From the NCBI RefSeq assembly GCF_049639735.1, contig NZ_JBEVVA010000003.1:248001-312000 (forward strand): a stretch of 64,000 nucleotides of DNA, in the 5' to 3' direction. Positions within the stretch are counted from its first letter, which is position 1. Each line of letters opens with the position of its first letter. Below are positions 53,001-61,931 of the stretch, one piece after another. A program made the translations under genes and the position numbers. The notes beneath the pieces were generated by a model. The model searched no databases and was not told the DNA's origin. It saw only the letters and a program-made list of their open reading frames with translations. This stretch comes from Elusimicrobium simillimum (lineage in GTDB: Bacteria; Elusimicrobiota; Elusimicrobia; Elusimicrobiales; Elusimicrobiaceae).

Positions 53001-53317
53001 CTATCTTGCAGGTGGACTATATTAACACACTACGCTCAGAGGGCTTACACAGGCTTGACGCTATATTAGAGGGTAACAAAGTACGTTTAAGACCTATTTT
53101 GATGACCACAATCGCGCTTGTTTGCGGCGTGCTGTCCATGGTGTTCGGCACAGGCTCGGGCGCTACATTAAGACGCAGCTTGGCCATCGTAGTTATCGGC
53201 GGGCAGACATTATCGCTGTTAATTACGCTGCTCATGACGCCTGTAGCTTATACTTTGCTTGACGACTTAAGCAATTGGGTCAAAAGTAAATTTAGCAGTA
53301 AAAATGCTAATGCTTAA
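50090..53317 (+). CDS. RND efflux pump permease (AcrB/MexB-like)
   Basis: 1075 aa proton-driven pump. N-terminus AEVFIKRPVTTIMISLALLVLG, porter domains (NTISGIEAIESYSMEG), and the TM4 motif GIVIDDAIVMLENIYRH with the paired Asp residues for proton relay. Second half repeats the fold, with MLGLFMLIGVVSKNAILQVDY. Twelve membrane helices. Drug, bile-salt or lipid substrates cannot be told. Ends at a terminator. Confidence 0.96.
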   Translation: MEENKKKEHVGEKVPETATGGMAEVFIKRPVTTIMISLALLVLGFMGFKNMGIDMYPNVEMPYVLVQTTLAGSSPEEIETSITKIIEEAVNTISGIEAIESYSMEGLSMVLIEFELEKNADVASQEVRDKVNQVQADLPDGVDVPVILKLDIGALPVLTIAVSGDRDIVELTEMAKKQVKENIENVRGVGSVDIVGGRKREVHIEVNPFKLYALGIPIADVKKALEEQNVEIPGGRIEQPKQEFVLRILGRVPTVAGFKDVFVSMVNGTPIKISDIGTVSDTGEFERQSTYLNGKRTVSFEVKKQSGANTLEVIEGVKARIDELNTTLPSDFSISFLSDQSGNIRDSFYSVIEHLILGGILAAIVVLIFMGSMKSTFIAAMAIPTSIIGSFFFMDQVGFTLNNMTLLGLTVAVGIVIDDAIVMLENIYRHMEEYGKTPLQAALEGSKEITGAIIATTLSILVIFLPLAFMSGIVGRFVRSYGITVAVAIGLSGVIALTLTPMLCAKMLNQNEKKSKIEHVVTRINGWLVEIYMPMLEWALRHRAIMVIGSVLLFLSAIPMVTGIGGVVKKFAPEYVAGDHNVVMERILKGVKSDFIPQDDTGKIRISIKAPVGTSYQDTQRIFGTLSNDLRRLPYIKDLFVAVGVPAMSGIGSSAVNEGYILVELEDRDARKKITTFTYQDNIREMLAKYEGLRTMVAIVSDGPSGGQAQLEYLISGPDIETLTNYSDTIADTLRHTKGFIDVDVSFSLAKPEYRIVIDRDKAQDLGVKVLDIASALRTMVGGEEDITKYKEGEELYEVRLRVAEEFRDSVATVSALMIPSSKGLVRLDSLAKIEPGFGPTQIDRYNRQRQVTVSANITKDMDLGTAGKFVDEEFKKLNAPVTYKGELVGMSKEMGKMMAAFAVAFTLAILFKYMILASQFENYSHPLAILVSLPLTLPFAIFSLLITNQSLNIFSMLGLFMLIGVVSKNAILQVDYINTLRSEGLHRLDAILEGNKVRLRPILMTTIALVCGVLSMVFGTGSGATLRRSLAIVVIGGQTLSLLITLLMTPVAYTLLDDLSNWVKSKFSSKNANA

Positions 53318-53320
53318 ATA

Positions 53321-53347
53321 AAAGGCGGCCCTTAGGGGCCGCCTTTC
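53321..53347 (+). terminator. Terminator of the efflux operon
   Basis: Stem AAAGGCGGCCC / GGGCCGCCTTT with a short loop, then CCTTT. Confidence 0.82.
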
Positions 53348-53366
53348 CTTTATCTCCAGAATATCC

Positions 53367-53395
53367 TTGACTAGGCGCTCTTAAAATTCTTTAAT
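53367..53395 (+). promoter_or_regulatory. Probable hpf promoter
   Basis: TTGACT (53367-53372), 17 bases, TTTAAT (53390-53395); leader of about 45 nt to the ATG. Confidence 0.5.
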
Positions 53396-53445
53396 CTTTA
53401 GACGGGGTAGAATGCTTTATTTTTGCCCTGAAAACCGGAGGATTT

Positions 53446-53985
53446 ATGGAAATCAAAATTACAGCTAAAAATATTAAATTAACACCAGCTATTAAAGAGT
53501 TCGCACAAACAAGGGTAGACAAAATTGAGAAGTATTTTGACAATGTTGTATGGGCGCAAGTACTTTTAGCTGTTGATAAAAAAATTAACCAGCGTGCGGA
53601 AGTTATTGTACACATAGGCAATAAGCAAACGGTAAGCGCAACAGCAGTTGAGGCCGACTTATATAGAGCTATTGACGCCGCTGTTACAAAAGCCGAAGCG
53701 CAAATTAAAAAACTTAAAGAAAAAACAAAAAGCAAAAGAACCGCTAAAAAAGCCGAACCCATCGCTTTTATTGACCCGGTTATAGCTGTGCAGAACGATA
53801 TTAAATTCTCGGTAATAAAACAGGTTGAAGTTAACCCCATGAACCCGGAAGACGCCGCCTATGAAATGGAAAGACTGGGCTACACATTCTGGATGTTTCT
53901 TGACGAGGATTCTAAACAAATCAACTTAATATTCAAACGTCTCGACGGCACATACGGCCTTATCAAGCCTATTAAGAAAAAATAA
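53446..53985 (+). CDS. hpf: Ribosome hibernation-promoting factor, long form
   Basis: 179 aa. The N-terminal S30AE domain (1-100: MEIKITAKNIKLTPAIKEFA, DKIEKYFDNV) blocks the decoding site. The C-terminal domain (about 120-175: VKQVEVNPMNPEDAAYEMERLG, FWMFLDEDSKQINLIFKRLDG) dimerises ribosomes into 100S particles, marking the long form. GGAGG precedes the ATG. It precedes the hprK-PTS operon, as in other bacteria. Confidence 0.94.
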   Translation: MEIKITAKNIKLTPAIKEFAQTRVDKIEKYFDNVVWAQVLLAVDKKINQRAEVIVHIGNKQTVSATAVEADLYRAIDAAVTKAEAQIKKLKEKTKSKRTAKKAEPIAFIDPVIAVQNDIKFSVIKQVEVNPMNPEDAAYEMERLGYTFWMFLDEDSKQINLIFKRLDGTYGLIKPIKKK

Positions 53986-53993
53986 GTTTACTG

Positions 53994-54021
53994 TTATGCG
54001 CCGCGGCGTCGCGGCGCATAA
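53994..54021 (+). other. Strong hairpin between hpf and hprK
   Basis: TTATGCGCCGC (53994-54004) pairs perfectly with GCGGCGCATAA (54011-54021) around a 6-base loop; no T run follows. It could lower readthrough from hpf or protect an mRNA end. It ends 7 bases before the hprK ribosome site. Confidence 0.7.
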
Positions 54022-54038
54022 TGTTTATGGGGGGAAAC

Positions 54039-55019
54039 GTGAGCGCGAATTATTTCAGGGCAGTTACGGTAGAAGAAGTTTTAAAGGTAAAGCAGCGCGA
54101 TTTGCGCCTTACTCTTGTTTGCTGTGACGGCTTTTTAAACAGAGAAATTGCCCACCGTAACGTTAACCGCCCCGGCCTGGCCTTGTGCGGCTACTTAGAA
54201 AACTTCCGCGCGGACTTAGTGCAGGTTATTGGCCGCGGGGAATACGCTTTTTGCAAAACCATTGATCCAAAAATCCTTAAAGAAAACATTGTTAAAATGC
54301 TTGCCGTAGGCAATGTACCCTGTCTTGTTATTACCGCATCGCAGCCGCCGTTAGAACCTATGATAGAAGCCTGCCGCGAGGGCAAAGTACCGCTTTTCAC
54401 AACAACCTTAGACACGTCCGCCTTTGTGGGCGATTTGTCCGCTTATCTTGACCAGCTTGTTTCACCCACCACACATGTGCACGGCGTGCTTGTTAACGTG
54501 TCCGGCCTTGGCGTGTTGATCAGGGGCGAGGCAGGTATAGGCAAAAGCGAGTGCGCCATAGAACTTGTTAAAAGGGGCCACATTTTAGTATCTGATGATA
54601 TTGTTGAAGTACAAAGAAGAAGGGGTAATATTTTAATGGGCTCCTGCCCCACCATGATTAAGCATTACATGGAAGTGCGCGGGCTTGGCATTATTGACGT
54701 GGAGCTGCTGTTTGGCGTGGGGTATACAATGCAGTCTAACCAGGTGGAAATGGAGGTTAACCTTCTTTCCCCCAGCAATGCGCCGCTGGACCGTTTGGGC
54801 GTAGAGCAGAAAAAAATTGAAATACTGGGGGTGGAAATACCGTCGCTCTCAATACCGGTTACGCCGGGCAGAAACTTAGCCATACTTATAGAGGTGGCCG
54901 CCTTAAACCAGCGTCTTAAAAACCAGGGTGTTTTTCCTGCGCAAGAGTTTAGCAAGCGCGTGCTTGAAAAAATAGACAAAAACGCGGCGGCAAATAAAAA
55001 TGATGAAAAAAACGGATAA
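54039..55019 (+). CDS. hprK: HPr kinase/phosphorylase
   Basis: 326 aa from the GTG at 54039, which has GGGGGG 5 bases upstream; an ATG at 54021 would add six residues but lies at the foot of a hairpin. Walker A GEAGIGKS (163-170), catalytic His148, SDDIVEV, and the HprK signature EVRGLGIIDVELLFGVG. Phosphorylates and dephosphorylates Ser46 of HPr, whose gene is in this operon and has that Ser. Overlaps rapZ by 20 bases. Confidence 0.95.
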   Translation: MSANYFRAVTVEEVLKVKQRDLRLTLVCCDGFLNREIAHRNVNRPGLALCGYLENFRADLVQVIGRGEYAFCKTIDPKILKENIVKMLAVGNVPCLVITASQPPLEPMIEACREGKVPLFTTTLDTSAFVGDLSAYLDQLVSPTTHVHGVLVNVSGLGVLIRGEAGIGKSECAIELVKRGHILVSDDIVEVQRRRGNILMGSCPTMIKHYMEVRGLGIIDVELLFGVGYTMQSNQVEMEVNLLSPSNAPLDRLGVEQKKIEILGVEIPSLSIPVTPGRNLAILIEVAALNQRLKNQGVFPAQEFSKRVLEKIDKNAAANKNDEKNG

Positions 55020-55856
55020 AAAAATTTTTATAATTACCGGCCTTTCCGGCGCGGGTAAAACAAAAGCGCTGCAAACATTTGGCGATTTTGGGTTTTATTG
55101 CGTGGACAATTTGCCGCTGGCTTTGTTTGAAGACTTTTCTAAACACATAAAAAACAGAGAAGAGGAAAACATAGCGCTTGGCGTTGATATCAGAGAAGGT
55201 AAAGATCTTAAAACTCTGCCGCGTATTGTTAAAGACCTTAAAAAAAGCGGTTTTTACACTTACATAATTTTTCTTAACGCGTCTGACTCTAAACTGGTGC
55301 AAAGATTTTCCGAAACAAAACACAAGCATCCTATACAAAAAAGCTTATAGCCGCCATCGCGCAGGAACGCAAGCAGTTAAAACCTATTCAGGCCATAGCT
55401 GATAAAGAAATAGACACTACTAACCTTACGCTTGGTGAACTTAAAGAAAAGCTTTCAAAAGTGCTTAACCTTAAAAAAGAAAGTGAAATGCAAATAAGCA
55501 TTCTGTCTTTTGGTTTTAAGCGCGGGTTACCGTTAGAGGCCGACACTGTTATAGACGTGCGTTTCTTGCCAAACCCGTATTATATACCCGAGCTTAAAGA
55601 GCAAACGGGGCTGGACGCGCCTGTTGGTAAATATATAATGCAGTTCCCGGAAGCGAAGGAATTTTTGCATAAATACGCCGATCTTCTTAAATTTTTAATA
55701 CCCAAATATATGAAAGAAGGTAAATCTTACCTTACCATAGCCATAGGCTGCACCGGCGGTAAACACAGAAGCGTTTATATGGCGCACGAGCTTACCAAAG
55801 TGCTTAGAAAGGGTGGCTTTACCGTATCTGAATACCATAGGGATATGAGGCAATGA
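55000..55856 (+). pseudogene. rapZ: RapZ-family nucleotide-binding protein, split by a -1 frameshift
   Basis: The first part (55000-55350) has the P-loop GLSGAGKT and FYCVDNLPL, then RFSETKHKHPIQ, and stops. Continuing in the -1 frame from AAG-CTT at about 55340 gives KLIAAIAQERKQLKPI, DTTNLTLGELKEKL, SFGFKRGLP, DVRFLPNPYY and IGCTGGKHRSVY, the rest of RapZ, to 55856. The switch point is CAAAAAAGC (six A). Joined, the protein is about 285 aa, the normal length. Both halves are otherwise well preserved, so recoding, slippage, a recent mutation or a read error are all open. Confidence 0.85.
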
Positions 55857-56251
55857 TAGAAATTATTATTGTGGCGCACGGTAATTTGGCCAAAAGCATT
55901 TTTGAAACCACGCACGCGATGTCTTGTATGGACACAAGCCGCGTGACGTGCTTTTCGGTAGCGTGCAACAGTGACGTGGAGTCTATAATTATAGAACTAA
56001 GAAATATTTTTACGGCCGCTGAGGAAGGGGCTATTGTGCTTACCGATATGTTTGGCGGGTCAGGCGCTAATATTTCACTTTTAGCTTCCAGAGATTTGCC
56101 TAAAATTAAAGTAATTACCGGCGTTAATATGGGCATGTTTATCTCCGCGCTTAATAACCGCGGACAAATGGATATAGAGGCCTTGGCCGCCAAAGTAGAA
56201 GCGGACGGTAAACGCGCTGTAATAAACGCTACTAATTTTATGAACGCGTGA
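55853..56251 (+). CDS. PTS mannose-family EIIA component
   Basis: 132 aa. EIIIVAHGNLAKSIFE carries the phosphorylated His9; TDMFGGSGANIS is the second conserved loop. Accepts phosphate from HPr and passes it to EIIB. Overlaps rapZ by 4 bases (ATGA) and is 7 bases before EIIB. Confidence 0.93.
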   Translation: MIEIIIVAHGNLAKSIFETTHAMSCMDTSRVTCFSVACNSDVESIIIELRNIFTAAEEGAIVLTDMFGGSGANISLLASRDLPKIKVITGVNMGMFISALNNRGQMDIEALAAKVEADGKRAVINATNFMNA

Positions 56252-56258
56252 GGTACGC

Positions 56259-56723
56259 ATGGCAATTGTTTTTACAAGAGTAGACGACAGGCTTATCCAC
56301 GGGCAGATAGTGCAGGGCTGGCTGCCGGGGCTTAATGTGGATGAGTTTGTTGTTGTTATAAACAATGCCGATAGTTTAATGACCTCTCTTTTAAGAATGT
56401 CTCTGCCGGAAGAATACTCTCTCAAAGTTTTAGGCGTTGAAGAAGCCGTTAATTATACGGCAAAAGCCAAAAATAAAATCTTTTTACTTTTCAGTAATAT
56501 TGACGATGTTTACGTAGCGCTTATAAAGGGGCTTACGCTTACCACACTCAACGTTGGCGGCATACATTACCGCGATGGCAGAGAAAAATTTCTTACAGAC
56601 GTTTACCTTGATTCCCATGAAAAAGACGTAGCCAAGCAAATAATAAAAATGGGCATAACTTTAGACGGCCGCTCCGTACCCAAGGAAGCTCACGTTGATG
56701 TGGAGAAGATATTATGCAAGTAA
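56259..56723 (+). CDS. PTS mannose/sorbose-family EIIB component
   Basis: 154 aa. TRVDDRLIHGQIVQGW contains the phosphorylated His14; the rest (NVGGIHYRDGREKFL) is typical of EIIB-Man. Transfers phosphate to the sugar during transport. Overlaps the EIIC gene by 10 bases. Confidence 0.93.
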   Translation: MAIVFTRVDDRLIHGQIVQGWLPGLNVDEFVVVINNADSLMTSLLRMSLPEEYSLKVLGVEEAVNYTAKAKNKIFLLFSNIDDVYVALIKGLTLTTLNVGGIHYRDGREKFLTDVYLDSHEKDVAKQIIKMGITLDGRSVPKEAHVDVEKILCK

Positions 56724-57319
56724 TAATAATTCTCTGTTTTGTTGCCGCTTTGCTGGAGCTGGACAATGTTATTTTCGGCCAAATAGGTTTGGGCCGCCCG
56801 TTTGTGTGCGGCATTATTTTTGGCGCGCTTATAGGCGATGTTGGCACGGGTTTACAGCTGGGTATTTTTATAGAACTTTTATTTTTAGATTATACGCCTG
56901 TCGGCGGCGTGCTGCCGCCTAACGGTACCGTGGCCACGGCCTGCGCCGTTGGCGCGGCGGCGTTTGGCGCGCCGGTGTACGCGGCGTTTTTCTACGGTGT
57001 TTTAACAGGGCTTATTTTTAGGTTTGTTGAAATGCGAATAAGGCTTTTTACAGGCAAAATGCTTATGGGCAGACAGGTGGAAATTGTTAACTACCCTATA
57101 AGAACAATTAAACATTTTGTATACGGCAGCATTTTGGGGCAGTTTATAATAAACTTTTTTGTTATGTTCTTTGCTGTTTACTCTGTAAATTTGTTTTTAT
57201 ATTATGGCAAAACTTTAAGCCCGCAGCTGCACCTGGCGCTGCACACGGCGTATATGGCGGTGCCGTGGATGGGCGCGTTTGTTTTATTTAGAAAATTTAG
57301 AGTGAGGTTAAAAGCATGA
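56714..57319 (+). CDS. PTS mannose/sorbose-family EIIC component (short)
   Basis: 201 aa membrane component. GRPFVCGIIFGALIGDVGTGL and FLDYTPVGGVLPPNG match EIIC-Man motifs. At 201 aa it is shorter than the usual 250-270, with the loss toward the C-terminus. Pairs with EIID to form the channel. Sugar specificity is not evident. Confidence 0.88.
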   Translation: MQVIIILCFVAALLELDNVIFGQIGLGRPFVCGIIFGALIGDVGTGLQLGIFIELLFLDYTPVGGVLPPNGTVATACAVGAAAFGAPVYAAFFYGVLTGLIFRFVEMRIRLFTGKMLMGRQVEIVNYPIRTIKHFVYGSILGQFIINFFVMFFAVYSVNLFLYYGKTLSPQLHLALHTAYMAVPWMGAFVLFRKFRVRLKA

Positions 57320-58110
57320 AGCTTAAAACCAGGCTTACAATATTTTTCCGCTCCATGCTGTTGCAGGCAGGGTGGAATTATTTGCGCTTTCAGGGTTTTG
57401 GTTTTGCTTTTACCATGCTGCCGTTTTTAAAAAAATTATATAAAGGCAAAACGTTGGATATTGTTGTGCTTAGATATATGGAAACTTTTAACACGCAGCC
57501 TGTTATGGCGGGTTTTTGTTTTGGCGCGTTGGCCAAGGCGGAAGAGGATGTGCTGCTCGCCCCGGCTAAAAAAACAGAATGGCGCGTGGTAAAAACATTT
57601 TTATCATCATCGTTAGCGTCTATTGGCGACAGGTTGTTTTGGGATACCTTGCGCCCGCTTTCTCTGGCTTTTGGCACCTTTATAACCTATTTACTGGTAA
57701 GAGATTTGCCGGATTTTGATATGGTGCGCTGCAGTTGGCTTACAGGCATTTTTTTAATTTTAGCGGTACTGGTGTCTTATAACAGCGTTGCTTTTTATAT
57801 TAAATGGAAAGGTATAGGCGCCGGCTACGCCGGCAGCAGGGGCAATACTTTTGGTCTGCTTGGTTTTAACTGGAACAAGATTATAAAAACGTTTAGAATA
57901 ATAGGCCTTGCCCTAACGGCGGCGCTTATAATTTTAGTGTTTTGTGACATTTTTGTTTTATATTCTTTTTCTCCGCAGTTTTTAGTTTTTTGCGGTATGA
58001 TATTATTAATTTTTGTGGTAAGCGGGTTTGCTTACAAGTACGACATACCTAATGTGTATATATATCTTATGGTATGTTTAATTCTCAGTGTAGTGATGTA
58101 CATTATATAA
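57316..58110 (+). CDS. PTS mannose-family EIID component
   Basis: 264 aa. FRSMLLQAGWNYLRFQGFGF is the EIID N-terminal signature; ETFNTQPVMAGFCFGALAKAEE and SLASIGDRLFWDTLRPL are conserved. C-terminal half has four hydrophobic helices. Overlaps EIIC by 4 bases and precedes HPr by 3. Confidence 0.92.
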   Translation: MKLKTRLTIFFRSMLLQAGWNYLRFQGFGFAFTMLPFLKKLYKGKTLDIVVLRYMETFNTQPVMAGFCFGALAKAEEDVLLAPAKKTEWRVVKTFLSSSLASIGDRLFWDTLRPLSLAFGTFITYLLVRDLPDFDMVRCSWLTGIFLILAVLVSYNSVAFYIKWKGIGAGYAGSRGNTFGLLGFNWNKIIKTFRIIGLALTAALIILVFCDIFVLYSFSPQFLVFCGMILLIFVVSGFAYKYDIPNVYIYLMVCLILSVVMYII

Positions 58111-58113
58111 ACT

Positions 58114-58383
58114 ATGATAAAAAAAAGTATACAGGTAAAAAATAAAATGGGGGTCCATGCCAGACCCGCCGCAATGGTGGCGCAGTTGGCGTCAAAATTC
58201 GCTTCCGACATTATGGTTGCCAAAGGTGGCATAGAAGTTAACGCAAAAAGCATTATGGGTATAATGATGTTGGCCGCGGAGTGCGGCAGCATGTTAATGT
58301 TTACTATTGAGGGTAAGGACGAAGCCGAGGCGTTTAGCGCCATGGAAGAATTATTTAACAGCCAGTTCTCGGAAGGATATTAA
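58114..58383 (+). CDS. ptsH: Phosphocarrier protein HPr
   Basis: 89 aa. GVHARPAA holds the EI phosphorylation site His15. Ser46 in NAKSIMGIMML is the HprK target, at the same number as in Bacillus HPr. So HPr can serve both transport and regulation. Its stop overlaps the EI start by one base (TAATG). Confidence 0.96.
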   Translation: MIKKSIQVKNKMGVHARPAAMVAQLASKFASDIMVAKGGIEVNAKSIMGIMMLAAECGSMLMFTIEGKDEAEAFSAMEELFNSQFSEGY

Positions 58384-60122
58384 TGGAAATTATAAAAGGC
58401 ATAGCCGCAAGCCCCGGTGTGGCAATAGGGCCCGCGTCACTTTATAAGCACCCCAATTTTAATATTGAGGCGCGTCACATAAACGCCGCCGATGTGGCGG
58501 CGGAAATTTCGCGCGTTAAAAAAGCTTACGCTAAGTCTATAGCGGATTTGGTCAGGTCCGAGCGGGAGATTATGGACGCGCTTGGCCCTGAATACGCGCA
58601 GATGATAGCCACCCATAAGGTTATCATGGAAGACCCGTCGTTAAAAGAATCCGTAAAAAATAAAATAGAAAAAGATCTTTTATCGGCCGAGACCGCGATA
58701 TATAGTGTTTTACAGGAAATAGTAATAAGCTTTGACAATATTGCCGATGATTTTTTTAAAGAAAGAAAGGCCGATGTATACGACGTGGCTAAAAGAATTT
58801 TGACTAACCTTACCGGCAGCAACCACACGGCGTTTGAGCGCGCTGCCACGCCGTCTATACTTATAGGGCATAACTTACTGCCGTCGGACACGCTTACTTT
58901 AAAAGACCACAACTATATAGGTTTTGTTACTGATATAGGCGGCAAAACAAGCCACACGGCGCTTTTGGCGCAAAGTTTAGAACTGCCGGCTGTTGTAGGT
59001 TCCTCCACAGCAAGTAAAACGGTAAAAGACGGAGACATTGTAATAGTTGACGGCGAAAGCGGCCTGCTTATAATTAACCCGGACCATGAAACGCTTGTCA
59101 CTTACAAACGCGCGCAGCGTGAAATTAAAAAGTCAGAAATTTTATTAAAAACAATTAATGACCTGCCTTTTGTAACTACCGATGGCAAGCAGGTGCATAT
59201 GATGATAAACTATGACCCGCGCCTGGATTCTAAAGAAACCAAAAAGCTAAAAACGGACGGTCTTGGTCTTTTGCGCACAGAGTTTATTTATATGGACCGC
59301 TCCATCCCGCCAAGCGAGCAGGAACAGACCGATATTTATGTTAACGCCGCCAAAAAATTTGACCTGCGTCCCGTTCACATAAGGCTGGCCGATTTGGGCG
59401 GGGATAAAGTGCACTCATTGCATCTTGGCGATTATTCGCACGAGCTTAACCCCTTTATGGGGTGCCGCGGCGTAAGATTACTTTTAAAATATCCCGCGCT
59501 TTTAACCACGCAGTTACGCGCCATAGTGCGCGCCGCTTCAATAGTGCCGGCGCAAATAAAAATGATTGTGCCTATGGTATCGTGCATAACTGAGGTGCGC
59601 GCGGTAAGAAAAGCGTTTGATGAGGTTTTAGCGCAGTGCGCGGCGGAAGGCATAGTGCCTAAGACCAAGATAGACTATGGTATTATGGTGGAGGTTCCAT
59701 CGACGGCGTTGGCTCTTGACAGTATACTGCCGGAAATAGATTTTGTTTCCATTGGCACTAATGACTTGATACAATATATAATAGCGGTAGACAGAGTTAA
59801 CCAGGAAGTGGCCTCTCTTTATGACCCCTATCACCCGGGTGTGATAAGAATTATTAATCATATAATTCAAACTTGCGCGCAAAAAAATAAGAGTGTAAGC
59901 ATCTGCGGTGAGGTAGCGTCCGACCCTAACATGGTTCCGCTGCTTATAGGTCTGGGTGTTAACACATTGTCCACCACGCCAAGAATGTTCTTAAGAATTA
60001 AAAACAGGCTGCGCACGGTAAGTTACGACGCGTGCGCCAATTTGGCCCAAGCGGCGCTTCTTATGGACAGTTCTGAAGAAATTAAAAAGTTGAGTTTAAA
60101 TACATTAGATGAAAATTCGTAA
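58383..60122 (+). CDS. ptsI: PTS enzyme I
   Basis: 579 aa PEP-protein phosphotransferase. Phospho-His191 lies in GGKTSHTALLAQ. The PEP-binding part has GLLRTEFIYMDR, MGCRGVRLLLKYP, FVSIGTNDLIQY and SICGEVASDP (catalytic Cys; family usually GEMAGDP). Normal length. Overlaps lepA by 14 bases. Confidence 0.96.
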   Translation: MEIIKGIAASPGVAIGPASLYKHPNFNIEARHINAADVAAEISRVKKAYAKSIADLVRSEREIMDALGPEYAQMIATHKVIMEDPSLKESVKNKIEKDLLSAETAIYSVLQEIVISFDNIADDFFKERKADVYDVAKRILTNLTGSNHTAFERAATPSILIGHNLLPSDTLTLKDHNYIGFVTDIGGKTSHTALLAQSLELPAVVGSSTASKTVKDGDIVIVDGESGLLIINPDHETLVTYKRAQREIKKSEILLKTINDLPFVTTDGKQVHMMINYDPRLDSKETKKLKTDGLGLLRTEFIYMDRSIPPSEQEQTDIYVNAAKKFDLRPVHIRLADLGGDKVHSLHLGDYSHELNPFMGCRGVRLLLKYPALLTTQLRAIVRAASIVPAQIKMIVPMVSCITEVRAVRKAFDEVLAQCAAEGIVPKTKIDYGIMVEVPSTALALDSILPEIDFVSIGTNDLIQYIIAVDRVNQEVASLYDPYHPGVIRIINHIIQTCAQKNKSVSICGEVASDPNMVPLLIGLGVNTLSTTPRMFLRIKNRLRTVSYDACANLAQAALLMDSSEEIKKLSLNTLDENS

Positions 60123-61929
60123 TTTTTCCATAGTCGCACACATAGACCACGGCAAGACCACACTTTCTGACCGTATACTTGAAGACACCGGCACAGTTGC
60201 CAAGCGCAAAATGACGGCGCAGCTGCTTGACGGTATGGACCTTGAAAAAGAAAGAGGCATTACCATTAAAGCCAAAGCCGTGCGCATTAAATATAAAGAC
60301 TACCAATTAAATTTAATTGACACCCCCGGCCACGTGGACTTTTCTTATGAAGTAGCCCGCTCGCTGCGCGCTTGCGAGGGCGTGTTGCTGCTTGTAGACG
60401 CTTCGCAAGGTGTTGAGGCGCAGACTGTGGCGCACGCGCATTTGGCGCAAAGCCTTGGCCTTAAAGTTATACCCGTAATGAATAAAGTTGACCTTTCACA
60501 GTCAGACGCTGACGTGGCGGAAGAACAGCTGTGGGAAATTTTACGCGAACCTATTTTAGCTGAACGTGTCAGCGCCAAAACAGGTATGGGTGTGGATAGT
60601 TTGCTTGAGAGGATTATTGCCGATATTCCGGCGCCAAAAGGTGAACCTAAAGGCAAAACCCGCGCTTTAATTTTTGACTCTTACTATGACACCTTTAGAG
60701 GCGTAATTATTTATGTCCGCATGGTGGACGGCACTCTTAAACAAGGCCAAACCTTAAAACTTATGGCCAGCGGTATAAGCTCTAAAATTGAAGAAATAGG
60801 TTACATGAGCCCGCAGCTTGTAAAATGCGACGGCCTTAGCATGGGCGAAGTAGGTTACATTGTGGCGGGTATCAAAGACATTCACAGCGTGCATGTGGGC
60901 GACACTGTTACATTGGCCGACAACCCGTCTGAAGACCCTTTGCCTGGTTATGAAGACGCTAAACCTGTGGTTTTTGCCAGTATCTTTCCTATAGACTCGC
61001 CCGATTACCCGCTGCTTAGAACGGCGCTTGAAAAGCTGAACCTTTCAGACTCGTCTTTCCATTACCAGAGCGAAGTTTCTAAGGCTTTGGGCTATGGCTT
61101 TCGTTTGGGTTTTATGGGGCTTTTGCATATTGAAATTGTTAAAGAAAGATTAGAGCGTGAGTTTAATCTTTCGCTCATCGCCACCAGCCCTAACGTGGTG
61201 TATCATGTAAAATTTCATAACCGCAAAACGCATCCGCAGGAATTATTGGCCCTGTCTGACGCGGGTGACGGCTATAAAATTATTGATAACCCCGCAAACT
61301 TCCCGCCGTACGGCGACATCATAGACATTAAAGAGCCTACCATAAGAATAACCGTGGTTACCCCGGTAGAATTTATGGACGGCGTGATGACCTTGCTTAA
61401 AGAAAAGCGCGGCACGTATATTGAAATGGAGCACATTTCTAATATGCGCGTTATTATTAAATATTACATGCCTATGGCTGAAATGGTTATAGACTTTTAC
61501 AATAAACTAAAATCAGTTTCCAAGGGCTACGCCTCGTTCGATTACGAAATTGACGAATACAGAAGCGGCGACGTTGTGCTTATGGAAATACTTATCCACG
61601 GCGAACCTATAGACGCGCTTTCCGTAATCACACACAAAGACAAAGCGCAAACACAAGGCCGCGCATTATGCGAAAAGCTTAAAGAGCTTATCGGCCGCCA
61701 AATGTTTGAAGTGGCCATCCAGGCGCGTGTAAACGGTAAAATTTTAGCGAGAGAGACCATCCCCGCCATGCGTAAAGACGTTATTTCCAAATGTTACGGC
61801 GGCGACATTACCCGCAAACGTAAATTGTTAGAAAAACAGAAAGAGGGTAAAAAGAGGATGAAGTCCATAGGCAGCGTTAACATACCGCAAGAAGCTTTTG
61901 TAGCTATGTTAAAAATAGATGAGGAATAA
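60109..61929 (+). CDS. lepA: Elongation factor 4 (LepA)
   Basis: 606 aa translational GTPase that acts on stalled or misassembled ribosomes. G1 AHIDHGKTTL, G2 ERGITIKA, G3 DTPGHVDFSYEV, G4 NKVDL. The C-terminal LepA domain with RKRKLLEKQKEGKKRMK is diagnostic. Translationally coupled to ptsI. Confidence 0.97.
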   Translation: MKIRNFSIVAHIDHGKTTLSDRILEDTGTVAKRKMTAQLLDGMDLEKERGITIKAKAVRIKYKDYQLNLIDTPGHVDFSYEVARSLRACEGVLLLVDASQGVEAQTVAHAHLAQSLGLKVIPVMNKVDLSQSDADVAEEQLWEILREPILAERVSAKTGMGVDSLLERIIADIPAPKGEPKGKTRALIFDSYYDTFRGVIIYVRMVDGTLKQGQTLKLMASGISSKIEEIGYMSPQLVKCDGLSMGEVGYIVAGIKDIHSVHVGDTVTLADNPSEDPLPGYEDAKPVVFASIFPIDSPDYPLLRTALEKLNLSDSSFHYQSEVSKALGYGFRLGFMGLLHIEIVKERLEREFNLSLIATSPNVVYHVKFHNRKTHPQELLALSDAGDGYKIIDNPANFPPYGDIIDIKEPTIRITVVTPVEFMDGVMTLLKEKRGTYIEMEHISNMRVIIKYYMPMAEMVIDFYNKLKSVSKGYASFDYEIDEYRSGDVVLMEILIHGEPIDALSVITHKDKAQTQGRALCEKLKELIGRQMFEVAIQARVNGKILARETIPAMRKDVISKCYGGDITRKRKLLEKQKEGKKRMKSIGSVNIPQEAFVAMLKIDEE

Positions 61930-61931
61930 CT

